Position numbers and translations under genes: made by a program. DNA of 64,000 nt from Virgisporangium aliadipatigenens (lineage in GTDB: Bacteria; Actinomycetota; Actinomycetes; Mycobacteriales; Micromonosporaceae). The stretch lies in NCBI RefSeq assembly GCF_016863615.1, contig NZ_BOPF01000003.1:1-64000 (forward strand), in the 5' to 3' direction. The notes under the pieces were generated by a model, which saw only the letters and a program-made list of their open reading frames with translations, was not told where the DNA came from and did no database searches. Positions 8,001-17,582 of the stretch are shown here, piece after piece (position 1 is the stretch's first letter; each line of letters opens with the position of its first letter).

Positions 8001-9607
8001 TCACGCAGGTGGGCGCTGAACCCGGGGGTCAGCATCGTCGCACCGAGTCGGGTGGGCGCCTGTGCGGGGCCGCAGGTGCTGGGTGGCACGGTGTTCAGCT
8101 CTGCCGGGGCGGTCGGTGGCGTGTTGTATTCGACGCTCAGCACGGCCGACCAGCCGTGGAACTTCTTCCACTGGTACTCGTCGCCTTCGTTGGGCGCGCG
8201 CAGGCCGAGGGACATGACGTTGCCGAACTCGCCGGCGGCGGCCCGTGACACCACGTTGGTGATCTTCCAGTGTTCGAACTGGAGCTTCATGTCGGGCTGG
8301 TTGCCGCCCGCGCAGCCGCCCGCCTGGTTGGCGTTGCCGAGGGCGTAGCCGATCGGGTCGCCGCCGTACCAGCCGTTTTCGGTGTTGTTCCAGGTGGTGG
8401 GCGTGTCCGCGTGGATGGTCACGGTGTGCCAGAGGTCGACCTCGGTCGGGTCGCAGGAAGCCGAGTGGTCGAGGTCGATGGAGAAGCGGGCGTTGAGGAT
8501 GTTCTTTCCGTACCAGTTCCAGGTGTGGAACATCAGGAAGGTGCGCCACGGCGTGTAGTTCGGGGCGTCGTACCAGCCGGAGTAGCCGACCCGTGCGTTG
8601 TCTCGGTAGGAGTTCCAGTAGGACTTGTCACGGTTGGCTTTGTTGACGTGGGTCCAGTGGTAGTTGACCAGGGCGTGCGAGGACGGGTCGATGTAGACGG
8701 GGTATGCCGTGTCCGGCCCGCGCAGCAGAGCGAGATCGGGGCTGAACTCCAGGCTCGTGTCGGTCAACCGGATGGGCATGACGGCCTGCTGCCGGGGTGA
8801 GTAGTCGTCCTGCGGTACCTCAGGATGTCCCGGTGGGGGTTGTGGGCGGTCCCACATCGCTGCGGGGTCGCTGGCGAAGACCGAGGTTCCCTTCTTGTCA
8901 GCGACGACGAGGCCGCCGTCGGGTCGGGACCGGATCGTGCCGCCACGCACGTCGACGCTGAAGCGGAGGACATCCAGTGCCGGGTTGTCGGCAGCGGCGC
9001 GGTCCTTCACGACGAGGATCTTCGAGAAGCCGTCGCGCAGTGCGCGTAGTTGGAGGTCGACGCCGGGCAGCACCTCCGGGTACGTGGCCGTGTCGCCATC
9101 GAGGCGGGGCACGGGTAGCCGGGCCGGCCAGGACAGGCGGTACTGCACACCGTCCTTGGACTGGGTGACGGCAGGGCCGTCGCCGCCGGGCGAGAAACGC
9201 AGGTCGGGCAGTGTGGCAACCGGCCGTACACCGTCGGCGGTCGCCCGCAGCGTCGGGTCGATCGGCACCCAGCCGCCGTCACGGCGCACCCGGGTCGGGA
9301 CCGCGTGTTGGTGGACCGTGGTGGTGCCGGACGGGTTCGCGTACACCTCAGCGTCCGCAGACCCACGGTGTGTCAGCTCTACGGGTCGGCCGGTCTGCTT
9401 CGCCGTCGTGAAGGCCCGTTCGGTGGCGACGTCGTCCGGGTTCTTGACCGGCGGCGCGTCGGCTCGCGACGGAGGCCGAGGTATGACAGTACCGCTCCGT
9501 GAGTTACCACTGTCAATATCGCCGGTGATGAGAAACGCAGTAAGAATGCCGACAATAAGTGTCGCGGTTGCGCGGACGCGCTTTTTGCTGACGGACACGG
9601 GCGTCAT
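5066..9607 (-). CDS. Large secreted protein with FG-GAP/VCBS-like repeats and two LamG domains
   Basis: The protein has 1513 residues. The N-terminus has a basic stretch (SKKRVR) and hydrophobic core (TATLIVGILTAFLITG), a signal peptide or anchor. Residues about 300-480 look like the DNRLRE-type region that precedes RHS-associated proteins. From about 730 come at least five Asp/Gly repeats of the FG-GAP type (GDVNGDGKGD, GDFNDDGLAD, GDFDADGRAD, TDLNGDRKDD), which usually bind calcium. Two LamG/jellyroll domains follow (about 1130-1285 and 1340-1512; RSFTVTAWAHL, SSFTVAAWLKL, LYVNGVLAGS). I chose ATG 9607; a GTG at 9643 would add 12 residues but has no better ribosome site. It is divergent from the RHS toxin, a pairing that suggests shared export or adhesion. 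No catalytic domain is recognisable. Confidence 0.85.
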   Translation of the reverse strand: MTPVSVSKKRVRATATLIVGILTAFLITGDIDSGNSRSGTVIPRPPSRADAPPVKNPDDVATERAFTTAKQTGRPVELTHRGSADAEVYANPSGTTTVHQHAVPTRVRRDGGWVPIDPTLRATADGVRPVATLPDLRFSPGGDGPAVTQSKDGVQYRLSWPARLPVPRLDGDTATYPEVLPGVDLQLRALRDGFSKILVVKDRAAADNPALDVLRFSVDVRGGTIRSRPDGGLVVADKKGTSVFASDPAAMWDRPQPPPGHPEVPQDDYSPRQQAVMPIRLTDTSLEFSPDLALLRGPDTAYPVYIDPSSHALVNYHWTHVNKANRDKSYWNSYRDNARVGYSGWYDAPNYTPWRTFLMFHTWNWYGKNILNARFSIDLDHSASCDPTEVDLWHTVTIHADTPTTWNNTENGWYGGDPIGYALGNANQAGGCAGGNQPDMKLQFEHWKITNVVSRAAAGEFGNVMSLGLRAPNEGDEYQWKKFHGWSAVLSVEYNTPPTAPAELNTVPPSTCGPAQAPTRLGATMLTPGFSAHLRDDDANLVTGELQVLAGSSDTVVYPANGDTAKTTKIARAAVAVWPPVPLGVLRPNVVYSYRARTNDGTASGAWTDRCYFIVDDVGPGQPAIESADFPEWTPIRDTGELGTVTFRRHTTDTDIAGFQYGFDAEQLTGWIPADPAGQAQVPMTLWPKPGTGLPEAELYVRAVDYSGNLSPAAGPYRMQANDTGRRPPGVTGDVNGDGKGDATAMFAYGDDRLRAWTVTSAGDGFHTSYVGWDTGRDGSSFVSMRPVTGDFNDDGLADQAIFRQDPDGHIRLFIAHSHGHRLDVFGDPVWTSPTADRWTLANLKVTAGNIDGVGGDDLVALSRTDNGAWTAFVWTAATGHTTNQVWYAAGANQPWGSMTALVGDFDADGRADLATVAGINNTRIDIHTYTSTGTGFATPALQFTSGGATDPARQYDFQRSTFTAGNVDGDTTNGHGRDDIIALISEDSSQSRIITFSASGTGFTDAKWWPAEGPSASFDSRTAMFGTTDLNGDRKDDLTIFTDCCTVGNKELWTFTSTGTAFGDQHRSQEITVTDKRPTQARWRFDDPDGASGPGGPLSRFQDDHGTHQVTTAGGPSRRPGHRGGQDDQALSLNGTQWAATAGPVVRTDRSFTVTAWAHLDAPTNGAWRPVIAQDGEHISAFTLRASGGNAWAFSMATNDTTTGGYIDLQSDVQVTTQRWTHLAGVYEDRTGEMRLYVNGVLAGSTTFPGGFHAYGQLHIGRNKEHDGYSHWAGGVDDVRTFNHVKTPYEILELANRQPDAHWKLGTAHQGTDIIRGTNLTIYGPPAPDKDRVARPDGALHFDGTTAQYCVTADPVIRGNSSFTVAAWLKLDATGGTQWRGAVSQDGNRVSKFFLRYAAPNNEFVFTLANEDRDGAPHTNLHAPRPAAASVWTHVTGVYDAPSRTAWIYINGEEANSVTVPNTITSTGPVNIGRDKYDGITHSHWTGSIDDVRLYNAALDANEIRTLAATAP

Positions 9608-9652
9608 GCCACCCTTCGAGGTAGCGGAAGAGGGATACCTCACCTTGACGGC

Positions 9653-9665
9653 GAAAACCGTTTTC
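9653..9665. promoter_or_regulatory. Short perfect palindrome upstream of the LamG gene
   Basis: GAAAAC and GTTTTC are complementary around a single C, 46 bases before the LamG start. It lies in the divergent LamG/RHS promoter region and could be an operator half of a control region. No regulator gene is adjacent. Confidence 0.3.
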
Positions 9666-9708
9666 CGGTATGGCGTTTTCCCGGCTCAGAGCGCTCGACG
9701 TCCCTCCT

Positions 9709-9729
9709 TTCGCCGCGCGTCGCGGCGAA
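9709..9729. promoter_or_regulatory. Inverted repeat in the LamG/RHS divergent promoter region
   Basis: TTCGCCGCG and CGCGGCGAA form a perfect 9-base inverted repeat with a 3-base spacer, about 120 bases before the RHS start and about 100 before the LamG start. It is either an operator serving both genes or a leader hairpin. Confidence 0.4.
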
Positions 9730-9848
9730 TCTTAGGGATGCTGAGAGTATTGAACAAGTCCCCTTGCGTATTCGTTCGTGGCAATGAATGATTCGCCTGC
9801 GGCTGTCGTAGGCGGCCGTTTTGGCTTGCTGAGATCCGGGGGAAGTCC

Positions 9849-12800
9849 GTGCCGATCCCGTCGCTGCCACCGATCCCGTCACGCCGCTCGCGATACCCGC
9901 AGCGGTGCCGCGCAATGGCGGCAGTCGTGCTGTCCGCAGTGGTGACCGTCGTGCTGACCGGTGCGCCTCCGGCGCTGGCCGCGCCCGGTTACACGCCGCC
10001 GGAACAGGTCGAGCCGTCGGTCCCGGGCCGGGACCTGCCGGATTCTCCACCGTCGGTCGATCCGGACGCCGCCGTCGCGGTCACCGCGCCGGCCGCGGTC
10101 GCGTGGCCGGTTGCGCAGTCCGCTGATGTCGACCTGGCCGCCGCACCCCCGGCAGTCGCCGCGACCGAGGCCAGTCGGGCTGGTGCGGCGGGTAAGGTCC
10201 GCGCCGGAACCACGCCGGTGTGGCTGCGTGCGCTGACCACCGACCCTGCCCGCGGCGCGCGTGCCGAAACTGTTGCGCCTGTGGGCAGGATGCGGGTCGA
10301 GGTCCTCGACCGGGCCGCGTCCGAGCGCGGCCGGGTGGCGGGTCCGTTGATCCGGCTCGGCCGAACCGATGGACGGGCCGAAGCGGGTCGGGTCGCGGTC
10401 GAGGTCGATTACGGCGGGTTCAAGGAGGCGTACGGGGGTGCGTGGGCGGCTCGGCTGAAGGTCGCCGCGGTCCCCGAATGTGCTCTTACCGCTCCGGGCC
10501 GGCGTGACTGTGCCCCGATTCCGTTGGCGTCGACCAACGATCTCGCTGCCGGCAGGGTCGCGGCCGATGTCGCTGTTCCGGCGTCGGGTACTGCCTTGTT
10601 CGGGGTGGTCGCTGCGGCGCAGGGCAAGTCCGGCACGTTCGGTGCGACGTCGCTCGCGGCGTCGTCGACGTGGAGTGCCGGGGGCTCGAGTGGGGACTTC
10701 AACTGGTCGTATCCGCTGCGGGTGCCGCCTGCCGTCGCCGGGCCGGCGCCACAGCTGGGGTTGACCTACTCCTCCGGTTCGGTCGATGGGCGGACCGCGG
10801 CGACGAACAACCAGGCGTCGTGGCTCGGGCTCGGGTTCGAGTTCTGGCCGGGTCAGATCGAGCGTAAGTACAAGCCGTGCGCCGAGGACATGGACGGTGG
10901 TGGTAACAACGCCGGGCGTCCCACGGGTGACCAGTGCTGGGTCTCCGACAACGCGACCATGTCCCTCGGCGGACGCTCGTCCGAGTTGGTGAAGGTCGAG
11001 GACAACAACAACCTGTGGAGGCCGAAGAACGACGACGGCTCCCGCGTCGAACAGATCTTCGACCCCAGTCGCGACAACGGTGACAACGACGGCGAGTACT
11101 GGAAGGTCACCACCGCCGACGGCACGCAGTACCACTTCGGCTACCACAAGCTGCCCGCGTTCGCCGGTACGGAACGCACCTGGTCGACCTTCACAGTGCC
11201 GGTCTACGGCAATCATCCCGGCGAGAAGTGCCACGATGCGGCCGGCAACCGGTTCGCGGCCTCGGGTTGTCGGCAGGCGTACCGGTGGAACGTCGACTAC
11301 GTCGTCGACGTGCACGGCAACACGATGACCTACTTCTACGAACAGGAACACAACCGCTACGCCCGCGACGGCGAACTCAACCATCCGGACTCGTGGTACG
11401 TCCGCGGCGGATACCTCAAGCGCATCGACTACGGCCAACGCGCCGGTGACACCGTCGCCACGGCGGCGCCGGCGCAGGTCCGGTTCGATGTCGAAGACCG
11501 TTGCCTGCCCGGCAACTGCACGAAGGCACAGCCCGAACGGTGGCCGGACGTCCCGTGGGACCAGAACTGCGACCCGGGGCAGGAGTGCACCAACGCGTTC
11601 TCTCCAACGTTCTTCACCCAGAAGCGCCTGTCCATGATCACTACCTCGGTGCTGAAGGCCGACGGCAGCGGCCACCGTGACGTGGACCGGTGGACGCTGC
11701 GGCATTCGTTCCTCGATCCGGATGACGGCACCGGCGCCGCGATGTGGCTGGAAGGCATCACCCATACCGGCGTGGCCAACAGCGTCGTCGGGACGAGTCT
11801 GCCGGAGGTGGCCTTCGACGGGGAGTTCCTCGCCAACCGGGTCGACAACGCGGCCAACCACATCTCGCCGCTGATGTGGCGTCGGCTCATCGCTGTCACC
11901 ACCGAGACCGGCGCCAAGATCGCTGTCGATTACGCCGATCAGGAATGCTCCTCCGCCAACCGTCCTTCGGACAACGACGCTGATATCAACACCAAGCGGT
12001 GCATGCCGGTCAAGGGCGTCGACCCGGCGTTTGCGAACCGGGTCGACTGGTTCCACAAGTATGTCGTCGCGCAGGTCACTGAGACCGACGCGGCGACCGG
12101 GCTGCGACCGGTCGTGACCTCATACGAATATGTCGGGCCGGCGGCGTGGCACTTCGACGAGATCGACGGCATCGTGCCGGTGGAGAAGAAGACGTGGGCA
12201 CAGTGGCGCGGCTACGGGCAGGTCTTCACCCGTGTCGGTGACGGCCAGGACGGCCCGGTCCGCCGCACCGACACCATCTACTTCCGCGGCATGGACGGCG
12301 ACCGCCTCGACGACGGCACGGTCAAGGACATCAAGATCGTCGACCATCGCGGGCCTGGGTTCGCGCTAAAGGACCACGACCGCTACGCCGGTACCGTCCG
12401 GGAAACCACCGCCTACATCACCGACGGCGGCGCCGTACTGAGCCGGACGATCACCGATCCGTGGCTGTCGGCCCCCACCGCGACGCAGCGCAAGCCAGGG
12501 AACATCACCGCCGAAGCCCGCATGATCGACAGCACGGCTACGTACGGCTACCACACCGTATGGGGCGCAGCCGGGCCGACGGTCCGTACCACCGAGGTTC
12601 GCAAAACCATCGACGGGCAGGGCCGGGTCACCCAGATCCACGACAGGGGCGACACCGCCACACCCACCGATGATCTGTGTACCCGCACGGAGTACGCCTC
12701 CAACACCGCGGCGAACCTCCTCAACCTCGTCACCCGGGTACAGAAGTTCTCGGCGCCGTGTGACACACCGATGACCCTGCCCGATGATGTGCTGTCGGAC

Positions 12801-15800
12801 GGGCGCACCTTCTACGACTACTCCGACACCTTCGGCGAGATCCGCGACAAAGGCATCGTCACCCGCGTGGACGACCTCAGCGGCTGGACGATCCGCACGC
12901 CCACCTACGCCACCACGCAGCGGATCCGCTACGACAACCTCGGACGGGTCGTCGAATCCACCGACCAGCGCGGCCTGCTGACCCGCACCACGTTCACTCC
13001 CGCCACCGGCCCGGTCACCCGGGTCACCACCAACGATCCACTCGGGATCGAAACCTACGTCGAAGCGGACCCGGCGTGGGGCGCACCCGTCCTGGAAGTC
13101 AACACCACCTACGGCACCCGCACCCGCGTCGCGTTGGACAACCTCGGACGGGTCGCGAAGGTTTGGGGGCCGACCCGCCCCGACAACTCCGATCCCGACG
13201 GCGAGTTCGGCTACCTCGTCCGGAACAACGGCCCGATCGTGGTCACCAGCCGCAACCGACAGACCAACGGCAACTACCTCACGAAATACGAACTCTACGA
13301 CGGCCGGATGCGGCTACGGCAGACCCAGATCCCGGCCGCGAACGGTGGACGCGCCGTCGCCGACATGCACTACGACTCCCGCGACCTGCTCGTCAAACGC
13401 AGCGGCCCCTACTACAACGACGCACCACCCGGCTTCAGCCTGCTGCAGGTGACCAACGAGGCCGCGCTACCCAACCAGGTCCGCACCGAGTACGACGGCG
13501 CCGGCCGCGCCACCGCAGAGATCCTCATGGCCGGCAACGGCACCACCCTCACCGAGAAATGGCGCACCACCACCGTCCACGGCGGTGACCGGGTCCACGT
13601 CATCCCGCCGTACGGCGCCACCGCGACCGAAACCATCTACGACGCCCGCGGCCGGATCCAGGAACTGCGCCAACTCCACACCACCAGCGCGGCCGGCACC
13701 TACGACCTGACCCGCTACGAGTACACCAAGGACGGCAAACCGGCCAAGGTCACCGACCCGGTCGGCAACGTCTGGGAAACCAAGTACGACCTCCTCGGCC
13801 GGGTCCGCCAGACCGTCGACCCCGACCGCGGCACCACCACCATCACCTACAACGCCTACGACCAACCCGAAACGACCACCGACTCACGCGGCAAAACCCT
13901 CCAGACGACCTACGACAATTACGGCCGCCCCACGGAGACCCGTGACATCACCGGCGGCGGATCGGTCAAGCGCACCAGCACCGTCTACGACACCATCAAG
14001 CTCGGCCTGCCCACCTCATCGACCCGCTGGGTCGGCGACGACGCCTACACCACCCGCGTCGCCGAATACGACCAGCACCTACGCCCCAAGCGCACCCAGT
14101 ACGTGCTGCCCATGTCCGAAGGCGCGCTCGGCGGCACCTGGGAGTTCTCCTCGACGTTCAACGACGACGGAAGCCCGGCCAGCACCACGATGCCCGCCGC
14201 CGGCGGCCTGCCCGCCGAAACCTTGAGCTTCGGCTACAACGAGTTCAGCCTCCCCACGACCACGACCGGTCTCGCGCCGTACGTCACCGGCACCACCTAC
14301 ACCGCCTACGCCGAACCGTCCGCGCTCCAACTCAGCGACGGCACCACATGGGTCCAGCACCGCTACTACTACGACCAGGCCACCCGCCGCCCCACCAACA
14401 CACTGACCCGCACCCAGACCAGCAACACCCCGATCGTCAACGCCTCCTACACCTACGACCCGGCAGGCAACCTCACCAAGGTCTCCGACAGCCCCACCGG
14501 CCAACCCACCGACACCCAATGCTTCTGGTACGACAACCTGCGCCGCCTCACCACCGCCTGGACCCCGGCCAGCAACGACTGCGCCACGGCACCCACCCGC
14601 GAAACGCTCGGCGGCCCGGCACCGTACTGGCACGCCTTCGACTACGACAAGGTCGGCAACCGCACCGCCGAGAAACGACACGTCCCCGAAAACACCACCG
14701 CCACCTACACCTACCCCGCCGCCGGCAAGCCGCAGCCGCACACCCTCACCTCGAAGACCACCACCGGCCCGACCGGCACCAAATCGTTGACCTTCGGTTA
14801 CGACCCCACGGGGAACACGACCCGCCGCGACGTCGCCGGGGCCGTCCAGGACCTCGAATGGGACGTCGAGGGGAAACTCGTCAAGGCCACCCAGGGCGCC
14901 GCGGAGACCTCGTACCTGTACGACGCCGACGGCGAGCGGCTGATCCGCCGTGACTCGACCGGCAGCACCCTCTACCTCGGCGGTATGGAACTGCACCGCA
15001 GCGCCAGCGGGGCACTCAGCGCCACCCGCTACTACAGCCACGGCGGGCAGACAATCGGCGTGCGGACCAATGACAACCGGCTCACCTGGCTCGGTGGCGA
15101 CCACCACGGCACCCACACCATCGCCATCGATGCCCAAACCCAAAACTACGAACGTCGCCGCTCCACCCCGTTCGGCGCCGACCGCGGCACCGCCCCCACC
15201 TGGTGGGCCGGCGACAAAGGCTTCGTCGGCGGCACCCGGGACACCTCCACCGGCTACACCCACCTCGGCGCCCGCGAATACGACGACGACACCGGCCGAT
15301 TCCTCTCCATCGACCCGATCATCGACCCCGCCGACCCGCAACAGATGCACGGCTACGCCTACGCCAACAACAACCCCACCACCTTCTCCGACCCCGACGG
15401 GCTCCTCATCGCCTGCGGCCCCGACGGCATCTACTGCGGCCCCAACGCCGAACCCAAACCCGACCTCTCCAACAAAGAACCACCCCCGGTCACCCTCCCA
15501 CCCAACGAGCAGGCCGCGATCGACGAAGCCAAAGCCGTCAAACAAAAAAGCATGATCGACATCATCAAGGAACAAGGACTGGCGTTCCTGCTCGACTTCC
15601 TCGGCATCACCGACATCGTCAACTGCTTCACCAAGGGCGACCTCGGCGCCTGCGTCAGTACGCTCATCGGCTTCATTCCCTGGGGCAAGGTCCTCAAAGC
15701 CGGTAAAGCGATCATCAAAGGCATCGACAAGGCCTTCACCGCCTACACCGCGTGGCAAAAGGCCGTCAAACTCGCCGACGACGTCCTCAAACGCGCGGAC

Positions 15801-16742
15801 GAATGGATCGCCGCCGCACGCAAGAAAGCCGACGAAGTGGCGGACGCGGCCGCCAAGGCCGAAAAGAAGGGAGGCGGCTGCACGAATCCCGACAACAGTT
15901 TTGTCCCCGGCACCGAGGTCGCCCTCGGCGGTGGTGGCACGAAGCCCATCGAAGAGCTGCGGGCCGGGGACGAAGTTCTCGCCGCCGATCCCGAAACGGG
16001 AACAGTAGCAGCCAGGCCGATCACGGTCGCGATCGAGGGGAGCGGTCCTAAGGCACTCGTCGATATTCGAGTGAGTACGTCGAATACGAACGGTGAGAAC
16101 GTTATCACGGCCACCGACGCCCATCCGTTCTGGGTGACGAACAGGTCGTCCTGGCGTGACGCCGGCGATCTGGAGCCCGGGGACGAGCTGCTCGCGCCGG
16201 ACGGTGCACGGGTCACGGTCATCGCGGTCGTCGCCTACGGTGCGCGGGCGTCGGTCCACAACCTGACCGTCCAGGACCTGCACACGTACTTCGTGCTCGC
16301 CGGTGGAAAGCCGGTCCTTGTCCATAACTGTCCCGCCGATCTTCCCGAGGGATTCTTTCCCGCACCGTCGCGCTATGACGAGCCGCTCGGACCCGTCGAA
16401 AACATCACCAGCGACTACCGGAGGAGTGATTACGGCGGGAGGCGTGCGACGAGAAATCCCGCGGGGAATGCGATTGTGGCGGCCGCCGCCGGCACGCCGT
16501 GCCCGGAGTGCGGCGCCATCATGATTCCGCGCACCCGTACCAGTCCTCAGCCCGAGCACTTTCCGGCCCTGGTCGTTTTCCACTTCGAGCACGGGGGCCA
16601 CAGGTTGACGCCGGCGGAGCGCGCGGCCTACGGTACCAGTGGCGCCTCTCTGAACGGCGCGAACTGCGCGCAATGCCAGAGGCAGCAGGGAAATAGGTTG
16701 ATGAGATATGTGCAGAAGATGCGGAAGAAGTTCGGGCTGTAA
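9849..16742 (+). CDS. RHS-repeat polymorphic toxin with Hint domain and zinc-Cys nuclease-like C-terminus
   Basis: The protein has 2297 residues. A Sec signal peptide lies at the N-terminus (VVLSAVVTVVLTGAPPALAA, cleavage near residue 44). A SpvB-like entry (~270-345, DFNWSYPLRVPPAVAGPAP) precedes long YD/RHS repeats. The RHS core is at about 1770-1850 (YTHLGAREYDDDTGRFLSID). A Hint pretoxin domain follows (~2010-2160): it begins at Cys in GGGCTNP, has FVPGTEV and DAHPFWV, and ends VLVHNC. The last ~137 residues are the variable tip, with two zinc-like Cys pairs (CPECG, CAQCQ) and His-rich FHFEHGGH, compatible with an HNH/treble-clef nuclease. The Hint domain should release the tip by autoproteolysis. 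The tip region is visibly less GC-rich than the repeats, as expected for tip exchange. The SUFU immunity gene follows with a one-base overlap. Confidence 0.9.
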   Translation: MPIPSLPPIPSRRSRYPQRCRAMAAVVLSAVVTVVLTGAPPALAAPGYTPPEQVEPSVPGRDLPDSPPSVDPDAAVAVTAPAAVAWPVAQSADVDLAAAPPAVAATEASRAGAAGKVRAGTTPVWLRALTTDPARGARAETVAPVGRMRVEVLDRAASERGRVAGPLIRLGRTDGRAEAGRVAVEVDYGGFKEAYGGAWAARLKVAAVPECALTAPGRRDCAPIPLASTNDLAAGRVAADVAVPASGTALFGVVAAAQGKSGTFGATSLAASSTWSAGGSSGDFNWSYPLRVPPAVAGPAPQLGLTYSSGSVDGRTAATNNQASWLGLGFEFWPGQIERKYKPCAEDMDGGGNNAGRPTGDQCWVSDNATMSLGGRSSELVKVEDNNNLWRPKNDDGSRVEQIFDPSRDNGDNDGEYWKVTTADGTQYHFGYHKLPAFAGTERTWSTFTVPVYGNHPGEKCHDAAGNRFAASGCRQAYRWNVDYVVDVHGNTMTYFYEQEHNRYARDGELNHPDSWYVRGGYLKRIDYGQRAGDTVATAAPAQVRFDVEDRCLPGNCTKAQPERWPDVPWDQNCDPGQECTNAFSPTFFTQKRLSMITTSVLKADGSGHRDVDRWTLRHSFLDPDDGTGAAMWLEGITHTGVANSVVGTSLPEVAFDGEFLANRVDNAANHISPLMWRRLIAVTTETGAKIAVDYADQECSSANRPSDNDADINTKRCMPVKGVDPAFANRVDWFHKYVVAQVTETDAATGLRPVVTSYEYVGPAAWHFDEIDGIVPVEKKTWAQWRGYGQVFTRVGDGQDGPVRRTDTIYFRGMDGDRLDDGTVKDIKIVDHRGPGFALKDHDRYAGTVRETTAYITDGGAVLSRTITDPWLSAPTATQRKPGNITAEARMIDSTATYGYHTVWGAAGPTVRTTEVRKTIDGQGRVTQIHDRGDTATPTDDLCTRTEYASNTAANLLNLVTRVQKFSAPCDTPMTLPDDVLSDGRTFYDYSDTFGEIRDKGIVTRVDDLSGWTIRTPTYATTQRIRYDNLGRVVESTDQRGLLTRTTFTPATGPVTRVTTNDPLGIETYVEADPAWGAPVLEVNTTYGTRTRVALDNLGRVAKVWGPTRPDNSDPDGEFGYLVRNNGPIVVTSRNRQTNGNYLTKYELYDGRMRLRQTQIPAANGGRAVADMHYDSRDLLVKRSGPYYNDAPPGFSLLQVTNEAALPNQVRTEYDGAGRATAEILMAGNGTTLTEKWRTTTVHGGDRVHVIPPYGATATETIYDARGRIQELRQLHTTSAAGTYDLTRYEYTKDGKPAKVTDPVGNVWETKYDLLGRVRQTVDPDRGTTTITYNAYDQPETTTDSRGKTLQTTYDNYGRPTETRDITGGGSVKRTSTVYDTIKLGLPTSSTRWVGDDAYTTRVAEYDQHLRPKRTQYVLPMSEGALGGTWEFSSTFNDDGSPASTTMPAAGGLPAETLSFGYNEFSLPTTTTGLAPYVTGTTYTAYAEPSALQLSDGTTWVQHRYYYDQATRRPTNTLTRTQTSNTPIVNASYTYDPAGNLTKVSDSPTGQPTDTQCFWYDNLRRLTTAWTPASNDCATAPTRETLGGPAPYWHAFDYDKVGNRTAEKRHVPENTTATYTYPAAGKPQPHTLTSKTTTGPTGTKSLTFGYDPTGNTTRRDVAGAVQDLEWDVEGKLVKATQGAAETSYLYDADGERLIRRDSTGSTLYLGGMELHRSASGALSATRYYSHGGQTIGVRTNDNRLTWLGGDHHGTHTIAIDAQTQNYERRRSTPFGADRGTAPTWWAGDKGFVGGTRDTSTGYTHLGAREYDDDTGRFLSIDPIIDPADPQQMHGYAYANNNPTTFSDPDGLLIACGPDGIYCGPNAEPKPDLSNKEPPPVTLPPNEQAAIDEAKAVKQKSMIDIIKEQGLAFLLDFLGITDIVNCFTKGDLGACVSTLIGFIPWGKVLKAGKAIIKGIDKAFTAYTAWQKAVKLADDVLKRADEWIAAARKKADEVADAAAKAEKKGGGCTNPDNSFVPGTEVALGGGGTKPIEELRAGDEVLAADPETGTVAARPITVAIEGSGPKALVDIRVSTSNTNGENVITATDAHPFWVTNRSSWRDAGDLEPGDELLAPDGARVTVIAVVAYGARASVHNLTVQDLHTYFVLAGGKPVLVHNCPADLPEGFFPAPSRYDEPLGPVENITSDYRRSDYGGRRATRNPAGNAIVAAAAGTPCPECGAIMIPRTRTSPQPEHFPALVVFHFEHGGHRLTPAERAAYGTSGASLNGANCAQCQRQQGNRLMRYVQKMRKKFGL

Positions 16743-17335
16743 TGCAAATTGACGCGAAATCAGTTCACTCGGGCGTAGCGGCGCACATCAGAGGTGTGTG
16801 GCCGGGCCGTACCGTGGTCCGTACCCGAATGAACAGCATCGACTACCAGGAGGACGCTCCACAGATCGCGAATGAACCGATCGAGGTGCTCGAGATAGCG
16901 CCCGAGAAACCGGACGGAGCATGGGTCTACGCTTCCTGGGGGGCATGGCAGACTCCGACCCAAGGGCAGCCGCTATCCGAATTTCTCCTGGTCTCCCTGG
17001 ATTCTTCGATGCGCCACGTGGAAACTGTCTACGACGTGATCACTCTGCACGCCGACGGCGGTGGGCCAATCAGACTTTACGAGACGCTCAACCTTGGCCG
17101 GCCGTGGCAGCCCGGAAGTGCTTGCGAACACCTTCTCGTCGCCCCGCCGTACATCATCGACGAAGGGCTGGGGGAATTCGAGATATCCGGCGTTGCTATT
17201 TCGTTGTCCTGGCTGATCCCCATAACTGCGAGCGAGGTCGAGTTCGCGTACCATCACGGTGGTTTTCAACTCGGCGAGGAGATCGCCCAGGCCGAGGTCA
17301 ACGTGTTCGAGGCCGGCCGACCTGCGGTCAGGTGA
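16742..17335 (+). CDS. Suppressor-of-fused (SUFU) domain immunity protein
   Basis: The protein has 197 residues. Two segments match bacterial SUFU-domain immunity proteins: IEVLEIAPEKPDGAWVYAS near residue 40, and GRPWQPGSACEHLLVAPPY followed by a LSWLIPITASEVEFAYHHG strand-turn. SUFU-fold proteins are established as immunity partners of RHS and other polymorphic toxins. The ATG at 16742 overlaps the toxin stop (TAATG), so synthesis is coupled and protection is ensured. Base composition is lower in GC than the neighbours, consistent with arrival together with the toxin tip. The predicted role is to bind and neutralise the nuclease tip in the cytoplasm. Confidence 0.78.
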   Translation: MQIDAKSVHSGVAAHIRGVWPGRTVVRTRMNSIDYQEDAPQIANEPIEVLEIAPEKPDGAWVYASWGAWQTPTQGQPLSEFLLVSLDSSMRHVETVYDVITLHADGGGPIRLYETLNLGRPWQPGSACEHLLVAPPYIIDEGLGEFEISGVAISLSWLIPITASEVEFAYHHGGFQLGEEIAQAEVNVFEAGRPAVR

Positions 17336-17582
17336 ATGATCCGGAGGCGGGCCGCTCTTGCCAGGGTGCCGTCGGGTGGCGTTATGGTGACTTCGGGTCG
17401 CGAGGCGCTGCAACGAATTCCACATCCGCCACGCTCGGCCCAGTCACGGTGGTGGCGTTGTACGACATGCTTTCGGTACAGCGAGCGTTTTCCAACTGGA
17501 TCTACACAGCTCGAGGCGGGTCCTGGGGTGGGTTGCGGGCTGAGGCGAGACTCCCGGTAAGACAAGCAATCGACCAAGAAAG

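Noticed and set aside
14079-16673. Long minus-strand open frame opposite the RHS toxin
   Set aside because: Val/Gly-rich low-complexity shadow of the toxin, with no start context.
17500-17582. Possible left terminal inverted repeat of the IS element
   Set aside because: Only weak resemblance (GCTGAG words) to the right flank near 18385; not convincing enough to set element ends.
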